From: Henricia sp. BOLD:AAB3569
Lineage: Eukaryota > Echinodermata > Asteroidea > Spinulosida > Echinasteridae
Assembly: GCA_037783545.1 (NCBI GenBank)
Contig: JBBELK010000687.1
Span: forward strand, 1-64,000
Reading direction: 5' to 3'
DNA length: 64,000 nt
Each line of letters begins with the position of its first letter. Position 1 is the first letter of the stretch. The position numbers and the translations under genes are program-made. The notes below the pieces were generated by a model that had not been told where the DNA came from, did no database searches, and saw nothing but the letters and a program-made list of their open reading frames with translations. Below, piece after piece: positions 19,213 to 33,733 of the stretch.

Positions 19213-22200
19213 ATGCAAAATTTGAAGTTCGTCGGAATTTTTTTTGACCTTCAAATTTGCCGACGTTTGGACCACACTTTGACCAAAATCCCGTCCCAAA
19301 CTGGGCCGCGTCAACGACATTCCGAAGGACTGAGCATGCGCACGAGACAGGAATACACCAAAGAGGTGTGTACAGACAGCCACAGGTTGCGGGAGCATCC
19401 AGGAAGCGCCAACCCCTTTTTTTTCTAAACTCTGAAATTTCTCTGCCATTTCCCGGCGAAAGTCTGTCAATTTTTTAGGACAAGTGCGCAATATAGAGTG
19501 TTTGGAGCATGCAAAATTTGAAGTTCGTCGGAATATTTTTTTACCTCCAAATTTGCCGACGTTTGGACCACACTTTGGCCAAAATCCCGTCCCAAACTGG
19601 GCCGCGTCAACGACAGTCCGAAGGACTGAGCATGCGCACGAGTCAGGAATACACCAAAGAGGTGTGTACAGACAGCCACAGGTTGCGGGAGCATCCAGGA
19701 AGCGCCAACCCCTTTTTTTTCTAAACTCTGAAATTTCTCTGCCATTTCCCGGCGAAAGTATGTCAATTTTTTAGGACAAGTGCGCAATATAGAGTGTTTG
19801 GAGCATGCAAAATTTGAAGTTCGTCGGAATATTTTTTGACCTCCAAATTTGCCGACGTTTGGACCACACTTTGACCAAAATCCCGTCCCAAACTGGGCCG
19901 CGTCAACGACAGTCCGAAGGACTGAGCATGCGCACGAGTCAGGAATACACCAAAGAGGTGTGTACAGACAGCCACAGGTTGCGGGAGCATCCAGGAAGCG
20001 CCAACCCCCTTTTTTTTCTAAACTCTGAAATTTCTCTGCCATTTCCCGGCGAAAGTCTGTAAATTTTTTAGGACAAGTGCGCAATATAGAGTGTTTGGAG
20101 CATGCAAAATTTGAAGTTCGTCGGAATATTTTTTGACCTCCAAATTTGCCGACGTTTGGACCACACTTTGACCAAAATCCCGTCCCAAACTGGGCCGCGT
20201 CAACGACAGTCCGAAGAACTGAGCATGCGCACGAGTCAGGAATACACCAAAGAGGTGTGTACAGACAGCCACAGGTTGCGGGAGCATCCAGGAAGCGCCA
20301 ACCCCTTTTTTTTCTAAACTCTGAAATTTTTCTGCCATTTCCCGGCGAAAGTCTGTCAATTTTTTAGGACAAGTGCGCAATATAGAGTGTTTGGAGCATG
20401 CAAAATTTGAAGTTCGTCGGAATATTTTTTGACCTCCAAATTTGCCGACGTTTGGACCACACTTTGACCAAAATCCCGTCCCAAACTGGGCCGCGTCAAC
20501 GACAGTCCGAAGGACTGAGCATGCACACGAGACAGGAATACACCAAAGAGGTGTGTACAGACAGCCACAGGTTGCGGGAGCATCCAGGAAGCGCCAACCC
20601 CTTTTTTTTCTAAACTCTGAAATTTCTCTGCCATTTCCCGGCGAAAGTCTGTCAATTTTTTAGGACAAGTGCGCAATATACAGTGTTTGGAGCATGCAAA
20701 ATTTGAAGTTCGTCGGAATATTTTTTTACCTCCAAATTTGCCGACGTTTGGACCACACTTTGGCCAAAATCCCGTCCCAAACTGGGCCGCGTCAACGACA
20801 GTCCGAAGGACTGAGCATGCGCACGAGTCAGGAATACACCAAAGAGGTGTGTACAGACAGCCACAGGTTGCGGGAGCATCCAGGAAGCGCCAACCCCTTT
20901 TTTTTCTAAACTCTGAAATTTCTCTGCCATTTCCCGGCGAAAGTCTGTCAATTTTTTAGGACAAGTGCGCAATATAGAGTGTTTGGAGCATGCAAAATTT
21001 GAAGTTCGTCGGAATATTTTTTGACCTCCAAATTTGCCGACGTTTGGACCACACTTTGACCAAAATCCCGTCCCAAACTGGGCCGCGTCAACGACAGTCC
21101 GAAGGACTGAGCATGCGCACGAGTCAGGAATACACCAAAGAGGTGTGTACAGACAGCCACAGGTTGCGGGAGCATCCAGGAAGCGCCAACCCCTTTTTTT
21201 TTCTAAACTCTGAAATTTCTCTGCCATTTCCCGGCGAAAGTCTGTAAATTTTTTAGGACAAGTGCGCAATATAGAGTGTTTGGAGCATGCAAAATTTGAA
21301 GTTCGTCGGAATATTTTTTGACCTCCAAATTTGCCGACGTTTGGACCACACTTTGACCAAAATCCCGTCCCAAACTGGGCCGCGTCAACGACAGTCCGAA
21401 GGACTGAGCATGCGCACGAGTCAGGAATACACCAAAGAGGTGTGTACAGACAGCCACAGGTTGCGGGAGCATCCAGGAAGCGCCAACCCCCTTTTTTTTC
21501 TAAACTCTGAAATTTCTCTGCCATTTCCCGGCGAAAGTCTGTAAATTTTTTAGGACAAGTGCGCAATATAGAGTGTTTGGAGCATGCAAAATTTGAAGTT
21601 CGTCGGAATATTTTTTGACCTCCAAATTTGCCGACGTTTGGACCACACTTTGACCAAAATCCCGTCCCAAACTGGGCCGCGTCAACGACAGTCCGAAGAA
21701 CTGAGCATGCGCACGAGTCAGGAATACACCAAAGAGGTGTGTACAGACAGCCACAGGTTGCGGGAGCATCCAGGAAGCGCCAACCCCTTTTTTTTCTAAA
21801 CTCTGAAATTTCTCTGCCATTTCCCGGCGAAAGTCTGTCAATTTTTTAGGACAAGTGCGCAATATAGAGTGTTTGGAGCATGCAAAATTTGAAGTTCGTC
21901 GGAATATTTTTTGACCTCCAAATTTGCCGACGTTTGGACCACACTTTGACCAAAATCCCGTCCCAAACTGGGCCGTGTCAACGACAGTCCGAAGGACTGA
22001 GCATGCGCACGAGTCAGGAATACACCAAAGAGGTGTGTACAGACAGCCACAGGTTGCGGGAGCATCCAGGAAGCGCCAACCCCTTTTTTTTTCTAAACTC
22101 TGAAATTTCTCTGCCATTTCCCGGCGAAAGTCTGTCAATTTTTTAGGACAAGTGCGCAATATAGAGTGTTTGGAGCATGCAAAATTTGAAGTTCGTCGGA

Positions 22201-25200
22201 ATATTTTTTGACCTCCAAATTTGCCGACGTTTGGACCACACTTTGACCAAAATCCCGTCCCAAACTGGGCCGTGTCAACGACAGTCCGAAGGACTGAGCA
22301 TGCGCACGAGTCAGGAATACACCAAAGAGGTGTGTACAGACAGCCACAGGTTGCGGGAGCATCCAGGAAGCGCCAACCCCTTTTTTTTCTAAACTCTGAC
22401 ATTTCTCTGCCATTTCCCGGCGAAAGTCTGTCAATTTGTTAGGACAAGTGCGCAATATAGAGTGTTTGGAGCATGCAAAATTTGAAGTTCGTCGGAATAT
22501 TTTTTGACCTCCAAATTTGCCGACGTTTGGACCACACTTTGACCAAAATCCCGTCCCAAACTGGGCCGCGTCAACGACAGTCCGAAGGACTGAGCATGCG
22601 CACGAGTCAGGAATACACCAAAGAGGTGTGTACAGACAGCCACAGGTTGCGGGAGCATCCAGGAAGCGCCAACCCCTTTTTTTTCTAAACTCTGAAATTT
22701 CTCTGCCATTTCCCGGCGAAAGTCTGTCAATTTTTTAGGACAAGTGCGCAATATAGAGTGTTTGGAGCATGCAAAATTTGAAGTTCGTCGGAATATTTGT
22801 TGACCTCCAAATTTGCCGACGTTTGGACCACACTTTGACCAAAATCCCGTCCCAAACTGGGCCGCGTCAACGACAGTCCGAAGGACTGAGCATGCGCACG
22901 AGTCAGGAATACACCAAAGAGGTGTGTACAGACAGCCACAGGTTGCGGGAGCATCCAGGAAGCGCCAACCCCTTTTTTTTCTAAACTCTGAAATTTCTCT
23001 GCCATTTCCCGGCGAAAGTCTGTCAATTTGTTAGGACAAGTGCGCAATATAGAGTGTTTGGAGCATGCAAAATTTGAAGTTCGTCGGAATATTTTTGGAC
23101 CTCCAAATTTGCCGACGTTTGGACCACACTTTGACCAAAATCCCGTCCCAAACTGGGCCGTGTCAACGACAGTCCGGAGGACTGAGCATGCGCACGAGTC
23201 AGGAATACACCAAAGAGGTGTGTACAGACAGCCACAGGTTGCGGGAGCATCCAGGAAGCGCCAACCCCTTTTTTTTCTAAACTCTGAAATTTCTCTGCCA
23301 TTTCCCGGCGAAAGTCTGTCAATTTTTTAGGACAAGTGCGCAATATAGAGTGTTTGGAGCATGCAAAATTTGAAGTTCGTCGGAATATTTTTTGACCTCC
23401 AAATTTGCCGACGTTTGGACCACACTTTGACCAAAATCCCGTCCCAAACTGGGCCGCGTCAACGACAGTCCGAAGGACTGAGCATGCGCACCAGTCAGGA
23501 ATACACCAAAGAGGTGTGTACAGACAGCCACAGGTTGCGGGAGCATCCAGGAAGCGCCAACCCCCTTTTTTTTCTAAACTCTGAAATTTCTCTGCAATTT
23601 CCCGGCGAAAGTCTGTCAATTTTTTAGGACAAGTGCGCAATATAGAGTGTTTGGAGCATGCAAAATTTGAAGTTCGTCGGAATATTTTTTGACCTCCAAA
23701 TTTGCCGACGTTTGGACCACACTTTGACCAAAATCCCGTCCCAAACTGGGCCGCGTCAACGACAGTCCGAAGGACTGAGCATGCGCACCAGTCAGGAATA
23801 CACCAAAGAGGTGTGTACAGACAGCCACAGGTTGCGGGAGCATCCAGGAAGCGCCAACCCCCTTTTTTTTCTAAACTCTGAAATTTCTCTGCAATTTCCC
23901 GGCGAAAGTCTGTCAATTTTTTAGGACAAGTGCGCAATATAGAGTGTTTGGAGCATGCAAAATTTGAAGTTCGTCGGAATATTTTTTGACCTCCAAATTT
24001 GCCGACGTTTGGACCACACTTTGACAAAAATCCCGTCCCAAACTGGGCCGCGTCAACGACAGTCCGAAGGACTGAGCATGCGCACGAGTCAGGAATACAC
24101 CAAAGAGGTGTGTACAGACAGCCACAGGTTGCGGGAGCATCCAGGAAGCGCCAACCCCTTTTTTTTCTAAACTCTGAAATTTCTCTGCCATTTCCCGGCG
24201 AAAGTCTGTCAATTTTTTAGGACAAGTGCGCAATATAGAGTGTTTGGAGCATGCAAAATTTGAAGTTCGTCGGAATATTTTTTGACCTCCAAATTTGCCG
24301 ACGTTTGGACCACACTTTGACCAAAATCCCGTCCCAAACTGGGCCGCGTCAACGACAGTCCGAAGGACTGAGCATGCGCACGAGTCAGGAATACACCAAA
24401 GAGGTGTGTACAGACAGCCACAGGTTGCGGGAGCATCCAGGAAGCGCCAACCCCCTTTTTTTTCTAAACTCTGAAATTTCTCTGCCATTTCCCGGCGAAA
24501 GTCTGTAAATTTGTTAGGACAAGTGCGCAATATAGAGTGTTTGGAGCATGCAAAATTTGAAGTTCGTCGGAATATTTTTTGACCTCCAAATTTGCCGACG
24601 TTTGGACCACACTTTGACCAAAATCCCGTCCCAAACTGGGCCGCGTCAACGACAGTCCGAAGGACTGAGCATGCGCACCAGTCAGGAATACACCAAAGAG
24701 GTGTGTACAGACAGCCACAGGTTGCGGGAGCATCCAGGAAGCGCCAACCCCCTTTTTTTTCTAAACTCTGAAATTTCTCTGCAATTTCCCGGCGAAAGTC
24801 TGTCAATTTTTTAGGACAAGTGCGCAATATAGAGTGTTTGGAGCATGCAAAATTTGAAGTTCGTCGGAATATTTTTTGACCTCCAAATCTGCCGACGTTT
24901 GGACCACACTTTGACCAAAATCCCGTCCCAAACTGGGCCGCGTCAACGACAGTCCGAAGGACTGAGCATGCGCACCAGTCAGGAATACACCAAAGAGGTG
25001 TGTACAGACAGCCACAGGTTGCGGGAGCATCCAGGAAGCGCCAACCCCCTTTTTTTTCTAAACTCTGAAATTTCTCTGCAATTTCCCGGCGAAAGTCTGT
25101 CAATTTTTTAGGACAAGTGCGCAATATAGAGTGTTTGGAGCATGCAAAATTTGAAGTTCGTCGGAATATTTTTTGACCTCCAAATTTGCCGACGTTTGGA

Positions 25201-28200
25201 CCACACTTTGACAAAAATCCCGTCCCAAACTGGGCCGCGTCAACGACAGTCCGAAGGACTGAGCATGCGCACGAGTCAGGAATACACCAAAGAGGTGTGT
25301 ACAGACAGCCACAGGTTGCGGGAGCATCCAGGAAGCGCCAACCCCTTTTTTTTTCTAAACTCTGAAATTTCTCTGCCATTTCCCGGCGAAAGTCTGTCAA
25401 TTTTTTAGGACAAGTGCGCAATATAGAGTGTTTGGAGCATGCAAAATTTGAAGTTCGTCGGAATATTTTTTTACCTCCAAATTTGCCGACGTTTGGACCA
25501 CACTTTGGCCATAATCCCGTCCCAAACTGGGCCGCGTCAACGACAGTCCGAAGGACTGAGCATGCGCACGAGTCAGGAATACACCAAAGAGGTGTGTACA
25601 GACAGCCACAGGTTGCGGGAGCATCCAGGAAGCGCCAACCCCTTTTTTTTCTAAACTCTGAAATTTCTCTGCCATTTCCCGGCGAAAGTCTGTCAATTTT
25701 TTAGGACAAGTGCGCAATATAGAGTGTTTGGAGCATGCAAAATTTGAAGTTCGTCGGAATATTTTTTGACCTCCAAATTTGCCGACGTTTGGACCACACT
25801 TTGACCAAAATCCCGTCCCAAACTGGGCCGCGTCAACGACAGTCCGAAGGACTGAGCATGCGCACGAGTCAGGAATACACCAAAGAGGTGTGTACAGACA
25901 GCCACAGGTTGCGGGAGCATCCAGGAAGCGCCAACCCCCTTTTTTTTCTAAACTCTGAAATTTCTCTGCCATTTCCCGGCGAAAGTCTGTAAATTTGTTA
26001 GGACAAGTGCGCAATATAGAGTGTTTGGAGCATGCAAAATTTGAAGTTCGTCGGAATATTTTTTGACCTCCAAATTTGCCGACGTTTGGACCACACTTTG
26101 ACCAAAATCCCGTCCCAAACTGGGCCGCGTCAACGACAGTCCGAAGAACTGAGCATGCGCACGAGTCAGGAATACACCAAAGAGGTGTGTACAGACAGCC
26201 ACAGGTTGCGGGAGCATCCAGGAAGCGCCAACCCCTTTTTTTTCTAAACTTTGAAATTTCTCTGCCATTTCCCGGCGAAAGTCTGTCAATTTTTTAGGAC
26301 AAGTGCGCAATATAGAGTGTTTGGAGCACGCAAAATTTGAAGTTCGTCGGAATATTTTTTGACCTCCAAATTTGCCGACGTTTGGACCACACTTTGACCA
26401 AAATCCCGTCCCAAACTGGGCCGTGTCAACGACAGTCCGAAGGACTGAGCATGCGCACGAGTCAGGAATACACCAAAGAGGTGTGTACAGACAGCCACAG
26501 GTTGCGGGAGCATCCAGGAAGCGCCAACCCCTTTTTTTTCTAAACTCTGACATTTCTCTGCCATTTCCCGGCGAAAGTCTGTCAATTTGTTAGGACAAGT
26601 GCGCAATATAGAGTGTTTGGAGCATGCAAAATTTGAAGTTCGTCGGAATATTTTTTGACCTCCAAATTTGCCGACGTTTGGACCACACTTTGACCAAAAT
26701 CCCGTCCCAAACTGGGCCGCGTCAACGACAGTCCGAAGGACTGAGCATGCGCACGAGTCAGGAATACACCAAAGAGGTGTGTACAGACAGCCACAGGTTG
26801 CGGGAGCATCCAGGAAGCGCCAACCCCTTTTTTTTTCTAAACTCTGAAATTTCTCTGCCATTTCCCGGCGAAAGTCTGTCAATTTTTTAGGACAAGTGCG
26901 CAATATAGAGTGTTTGGAGCATGCAAAATTTGAAGTTCGTCGGAATATTTTTTGACCTCCAAATTTGCCGACGTTTGGACCACACTTTGACCAAAATCCC
27001 GTCCCAAACTGGGCCGCGTCAACGACAGTCCGAAGGACTGAGCATGCGCACCAGTCAGGAATACACCAAAGAGGTGTGTACAGACAGCCACAGGTTGCGG
27101 GAGCATCCAGGAAGCGCCAACCCCCTTTTTTTTCTAAACTCTGAAATTTCTCTGCAATTTCCCGGCGAAAGTCTGTCAATTTTTTAGGACAAGTGCGCAA
27201 TATAGAGTGTTTGGAGCATGCAAAATTTGAAGTTCGTCGGAATATTTTTTGACCTCCAAATTTGCCGACGTTTGGACCACACTTTGACCAAAATCCCGTC
27301 CCAAACTGGGCCGCGTCAACGACAGTCCGAAGGACTGAGCATGCGCACCAGTCAGGAATATACCAAAGAGGTGTGTACAGACAGCCACAGGTTGCGGGAG
27401 CATCCAGGAAGAGCCAACCCCCTTTTTTTTCTAAACTCTGAAATTTCTCTGCAATTTCCCGGCGAAAGTCTGTCAATTTTTTAGGACAAGTGCGCAATAT
27501 AGAGTGTTTGGAGCATGCAAAATTTGAAGTTCGTCGGAATATTTTTTGACCTCCAAATTTGCCGACGTTTGGACCACACTTTGACCAAAATCCCGTCCCA
27601 AACTGGGCCGCGTCAACGACAGTCCGAAGGACTGAGCATGCGCACGAGTCAGGAATACACCAAAGAGGTGTGTACAGACAGCCACAGGTTGCGGGAGCAT
27701 CTAGGAAGCGCCAACCCCTTTTTTTTTCTAAACTCTGAAATTTCTCTGCCATTTCCCGGCGAAAGTCTGTCAATTTTTTAGGACAAGTGCGCAATATAGA
27801 GTGTTTGGAGCATGCAAAATTTGAAGTTCGTCGGAATATTTTTTGACCTCCAAATTTGCCGACGTTTGGACCACACTTTGACCAAAATCCCGTCCCAAAC
27901 TGGGCCGCGTCAACGACAGTCCGAAGGACTGAGCATTCGCACGAGTCAGGAATACACCAAAGAGGTGTGTACAGACAGCCACAGGTTGCGGGAGCATCCA
28001 GGAAGCGCCAACCCCTTTTTTTTCTAAACTCTGAAATTTCTCTGCCATTTCCCGGCGAAAGTCTGTCAATTTTTTAGGACAAGTGCGCAATATAGAGTGT
28101 TTGGAGCATGCAAAATTTGAAGTTCGTCGGAATATTTTTTGACCTCCAAATTTGCCGACGTTTGGACCACACTTTGACCAAAATCCCGTCCCAAACTGGG

Positions 28201-28688
28201 CCGCGTCAACGACAGTCCGAAGGACTGAGCATGCGCACGAGTCAGGAATACACCAAAGAGGTGTGTACAGACAGCCACAGGTTGCGGGAGCATCCAGGAA
28301 GCGCCAACCCCTTTTTTTTCTAAACTCTGAAATTTCTCGGCGAAAGTCTGTCAATTTGTTAGGACAAGTGCGCAATATAGAGTGTTTGGAGCATGCAAAA
28401 TTTGAAGTTCGTCGGAATATTTTTGGACCTCCAAATTTGCCGACGTTTGGACCACACTTTGACCAAAATCCCGTCCCAAACTGGGCCGTGTCAACGACAG
28501 TCCGGAGGACTGAGCATGCGCACGAGTCAGGAATACACCAAAGAGGTGTGTACAGACAGCCACAGGTTGCGGGAGCATCCAGGAAGCGCCAACCCCTTTT
28601 TTTTCTAAACTCTGAAATTTCTCTGCCATTTCCCGGCGAAAGTCTGTCAATTTTTTAGGACAAGTGCGCAATATAGAGTGTTTGGAGC

Positions 28689-31600
28689 ATGCAAAATTTG
28701 AAGTTCGTCGGAATATTTTTTGACCTCCAAATTTGCCGACGTTTGGACCACACTTTGACCAAAATCCCGTCCCAAACTGGGCCGCGTCAACGACAGTCCG
28801 AAGGACTGAGCATGCGCACCAGTCAGGAATACACCAAAGAGGTGTGTACAGACAGCCACAGGTTGCGGGAGCATCCAGGAAGCGCCAACCCCCTTTTTTT
28901 TCTAAACTCTGAAATTTCTCTGCAATTTCCCGGCGAAAGTCTGTCAATTTTTTAGGACAAGTGCGCAATATAGAGTGTTTGGAGCATGCAAAATTTGAAG
29001 TTCGTCGGAATATTTTTTGACCTCCAAATTTGCCGACGTTTGGACCACACTTTGACCAAAATCCCGTCCCAAACTGGGCCGCGTCAACGACAGTCCGAAG
29101 GACTGAGCATGCGCACCAGTCAGGAATATACCAAAGAGGTGTGTACAGACAGCCACAGGTTGCGGGAGCATCCAGGAAGAGCCAACCCCCTTTTTTTTCT
29201 AAACTCTGAAATTTCTCTGCAATTTCCCGGCGAAAGTCTGTCAATTTTTTAGGACAAGTGCGCAATATAGAGTGTTTGGAGCATGCAAAATTTGAAGTTC
29301 GTCGGAATATTTTTTGACCTCCAAATTTGCCGACGTTTGGACCACACTTTGACCAAAATCCCGTCCCAAACTGGGCCGCGTCAACGACAGTCCGAAGGAC
29401 TGAGCATGCGCACGAGTCAGGAATACACCAAAGAGGTGTGTACAGACAGCCACAGGTTGCGGGAGCATCCAGGAAGCGCCAACCCCTTTTTTTTTCTAAA
29501 CTCTGAAATTTCTCTGCCATTTCCCGGCGAAAGTCTGTCAATTTTTTAGGACAAGTGCGCAATATAGAGTGTTTGGAGCATGCAAAATTTGAAGTTCGTC
29601 GGAATATTTTTTGACCTCCAAATTTGCCGACGTTTGGACCACACTTTGACCAAAATCCCGTCCCAAACTGGGCCGCGTCAACGACAGTCCGAAGGACTGA
29701 GCATTCGCACGAGTCAGGAATACACCAAAGAGGTGTGTACAGACAGCCACAGGTTGCGGGAGCATCCAGGAAGCGCCAACCCCTTTTTTTTCTAAACTCT
29801 GAAATTTCTCTGCCATTTCCCGGCGAAAGTCTGTCAATTTTTTAGGACAAGTGCGCAATATAGAGTGTTTGGAGCATGCAAAATTTGAAGTTCGTCGGAA
29901 TATTTTTTGACCTCCAAATTTGCCGACGTTTGGACCACACTTTGACCAAAATCCCGTCCCAAACTGGGCCGCGTCAACGACAGTCCGAAGGACTGAGCAT
30001 GCGCACCAGTCAGGAATACACCAAAGAGGTGTGTACAGACAGCCACAGGTTGCGGGAGCATCCAGGAAGCGCCAACCCCCTTTTTTTTCTAAACTCTGAA
30101 ATTTCTCTGCAATTTCCCGGCGAAAGTCTGTCAATTTTTTAGGACAAGTGCGCAATATAGAGTGTTTGGAGCATGCAAAATTTGAAGTTCGTCGGAATAT
30201 TTTTTGACCTCCAAATTTGCCGACGTTTGGACCACACTTTGACCAAAATCCCGTCCCAAACTGGGCCGCGTCAACGACAGTCCGAAGGACTGAGCATGCG
30301 CACCAGTCAGGAATATACCAAAGAGGTGTGTACAGACAGCCACAGGTTGCGGGAGCATCCAGGAAGAGCCAACCCCCTTTTTTTTCTAAACTCTGAAATT
30401 TCTCTGCAATTTCCCGGCGAAAGTCTGTCAATTTTTTAGGACAAGTGCGCAATATAGAGTGTTTGGAGCATGCAAAATTTGAAGTTCGTCGGAATATTTT
30501 TTGACCTCCAAATTTGCCGACGTTTGGACCACACTTTGACCAAAATCCCGTCCCAAACTGGGCCGCGTCAACGACAGTCCGAAGGACTGAGCATGCGCAC
30601 GAGTCAGGAATACACCAAAGAGGTGTGTACAGACAGCCACAGGTTGCGGGAGCATCCAGGAAGCGCCAACCCCTTTTTTTTTCTAAACTCTGAAATTTCT
30701 CTGCCATTTCCCGGCGAAAGTCTGTCAATTTTTTAGGACAAGTGCGCAATATAGAGTGTTTGGAGCATGCAAAATTTGAAGTTCGTCGGAATATTTTTTG
30801 ACCTCCAAATTTGCCGACGTTTGGACCACACTTTGACCAAAATCCCGTCCCAAACTGGGCCGCGTCAACGACAGTCCGAAGGACTGAGCATTCGCACGAG
30901 TCAGGAATACACCAAAGAGGTGTGTACAGACAGCCACAGGTTGCGGGAGCATCCAGGAAGCGCCAACCCCTTTTTTTTCTAAACTCTGAAATTTCTCTGC
31001 CATTTCCCGGCGAAAGTCTGTCAATTTTTTAGGACAAGTGCGCAATATAGAGTGTTTGGAGCATGCAAAATTTGAAGTTCGTCGGAATATTTTTTGACCT
31101 CCAAATTTGCCGACGTTTGGACCACACTTTGACCAAAATCCCGTCCCAAACTGGGCCGCGTCAACGACAGTCCGAAGGACTGAGCATGCGCACCAGTCAG
31201 GAATACACCAAAGAGGTGTGTACAGACAGCCACAGGTTGCGGGAGCATCCAGGAAGCGCCAACCCCCTTTTTTTTCTAAACTCTGAAATTTCTCTGCAAT
31301 TTCCCGGCGAAAGTCTGTCAATTTTTTAGGACAAGTGCGCAATATAGAGTGTTTGGAGCATGCAAAATTTGAAGTTCGTCGGAATATTTTTTGACCTCCA
31401 AATTTGCCGACGTTTGGACCACACTTTGACCAAAATCCCGTCCCAAACTGGGCCGCGTCAACGACAGTCCGAAGGACTGAGCATGCGCACCAGTCAGGAA
31501 TATACCAAAGAGGTGTGTACAGACAGCCACAGGTTGCGGGAGCATCTAGGAAGAGCCAACCCCCTTTTTTTTCTAAACTCTGAAATTTCTCTGCAATTTC

Positions 31601-33437
31601 CCGGCGAAAGTCTGTCAATTTTTTAGGACAAGTGCGCAATATAGAGTGTTTGGAGCATGCAAAATTTGAAGTTCGTCGGAATATTTTTTGACCTCCAAAT
31701 TTGCCGACGTTTGGACCACACTTTGACCAAAATCCCGTCCCAAACTGGGCCGCGTCAACGACAGTCCGAAGGACTGAGCATGCGCACGAGTCAGGAATAC
31801 ACCAAAGAGGTGTGTACAGACAGCCACAGGTTGCGGGAGCATCCAGGAAGCGCCAACCCCTTTTTTTTTCTAAACTCTGAAATTTCTCTGCCATTTCCCG
31901 GCGAAAGTCTGTCAATTTTTTAGGACAAGTGCGCAATATAGAGTGTTTGGAGCATGCAAAATTTGAAGTTCGTCGGAATATTTTTTGACCTCCAAATTTG
32001 CCGACGTTTGGACCACACTTTGACCAAAATCCCGTCCCAAACTGGGCCGCGTCAACGACAGTCCGAAGGACTGAGCATGCGCACGAGTCAGGAATACACC
32101 AAAGAGGTGTGTACAGACAGCCACAGGTTGCGGGAGCATCCAGGAAGCGCCAACCCCTTTTTTTTCTAAACTCTGAAATTTCTCTGCCATTTCCCGGCGA
32201 AAGTCTGTCAATTTTTTTAGGACAAGTGCGCAATATAGAGTGTTTGGAGCATGCAAAATTTGAAGTTCGTCGGAATATTTTTTGACCTCCAAATTTGCCG
32301 ACGTTTGGACCACACTTTGACCAAAATCCCGTCCCAAACTGGGCCGCGTCAACGACAGTCCGAAGGACTGAGCATTCGCACGAGTCAGGAATACACCAAA
32401 GAGGTGTGTACAGACAGCCACAGGTTGCGGGAGCATCCAGGAAGCGCCAACCCCTTTTTTTTCTAAACTCTGAAATTTCTCTGCCATTTCCCGGCGAAAG
32501 TCTGTCAATTTTTTAGGACAAGTGCGCAATATAGAGTGTTTGGAGCATGCAAAATTTGAAGTTCGTCGGAATATTTTTTGACCTCCAAATTTGCCGACGT
32601 TTGGACCACACTTTGACCAAAATCCCGTCCCAAACTGGGCCGCGTCAACGACAGTCCGAAGGACTGAGCATGCGCACCAGTCAGGAATACACCAAAGAGG
32701 TGTGTACAGACAGCCACAGGTTGCGGGAGCATCCAGGAAGCGCCAACCCCCTTTTTTTTCTAAACTCTGAAATTTCTCTGCAATTTCCCGGCGAAAGTCT
32801 GTCAATTTTTTAGGACAAGTGCGCAATATAGAGTGTTTGGAGCATGCAAAATTTGAAGTTCGTCGGAATATTTTTTGACCTCCAAATTTGCCGACGTTTG
32901 GACCACACTTTGACCAAAATCCCGTCCCAAACTGGGCCGCGTCAACGACAGTCCGAAGGACTGAGCATGCGCACCAGTCAGGAATATACCAAAGAGGTGT
33001 GTACAGACAGCCACAGGTTGCGGGAGCATCCAGGAAGAGCCAACCCCCTTTTTTTTCTAAACTCTGAAATTTCTCTGCAATTTCCCGGCGAAAGTCTGTC
33101 AATTTTTTAGGACAAGTGCGCAATATAGAGTGTTTGGAGCATGCAAAATTTGAAGTTCGTCGGAATATTTTTTGACCTCCAAATTTGCCGACGTTTGGAC
33201 CACACTTTGACCAAAATCCCGTCCCAAACTGGGCCGCGTCAACGACAGTCCGAAGGACTGAGCATGCGCACGAGTCAGGAATACACCAAAGAGGTGTGTA
33301 CAGACAGCCACAGGTTGCGGGAGCATCCAGGAAGCGCCAACCCCTTTTTTTTTCTAAACTCTGAAATTTCTCTGCCATTTCCCGGCGAAAGTCTGTCAAT
33401 TTTTTAGGACAAGTGCGCAATATAGAGTGTTTGGAGC
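28689..33437 (-). repeat. Four-monomer higher-order repeat (1187 bp), three full copies plus a partial
   Basis: Unit types are A (GAGCATTCGCACG), B (CACCAGTCAGG with GCAATTTCCC), C (AATATACCAAAG with GAAGAGCC) and D (nine-T tract). Full A-B-C-D units are 29580-30766, 30767-31953 and 32251-33437. A B-C-D partial precedes at 28689-29579, and one ordinary monomer (31954-32250) separates units 2 and 3. B, C and D are 297 bp, which keeps one reading frame open across the unit and explains the longest spurious ORFs. Confidence 0.9.
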
Positions 33438-33733
33438 ATGCAAAATTTGAAGTTCGTCGGAATATTTTTTGACCTCCAAATTTGCCGACGTTTGGACCAC
33501 ACTTTGACCAAAATCCCGTCCCAAACTGGGCCGTGTCAACGACAGTCCGAAGGACTGAGCATGCGCACGAGTCAGGAATACACCAAAGAGGTGTGTACAG
33601 ACAGCCACAGGTTGCGGGAGCATCCAGGAAGCGCCAACCCCTTTTTTTTCTAAACTCTGACATTTTTCTGCCATTTCCCGGCGAAAGTCTGTCAATTTTT
33701 TAGGACAAGTGCGCAATATAGAGTGTTTGGAGC

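Larger units (their letters stand above)
10745..24026 (-). repeat. Right arm of the long inverted duplication (interrupted by the DIRS element)
   Basis: This arm mirrors 571-9652. Leaving out the 3124-bp DIRS element, its length is about 10.2 kb, close to the 9.1 kb of the left arm. The difference is about four monomers, matched by visible local amplification at 16322-19212 and an extra monomer at about 20990. Between 20398 and 24026 the monomer types follow the left arm's 3768-571 order almost one for one, with that single extra copy. The arms are diverged from each other, which argues against a simple read fold-back artefact. Confidence 0.75.

Noticed and set aside
31912-33663. Very long open frames across the satellite, up to 583 codons here and about 500 at 23913, 26286 and 30725
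   Set aside because: They are the same low-stop monomer read repeatedly. Frames stay open only where monomers are 297 bp (a multiple of three), they occur on both strands, and they shift whenever a monomer is 296 bp. No domain or start context repeats as a gene would.
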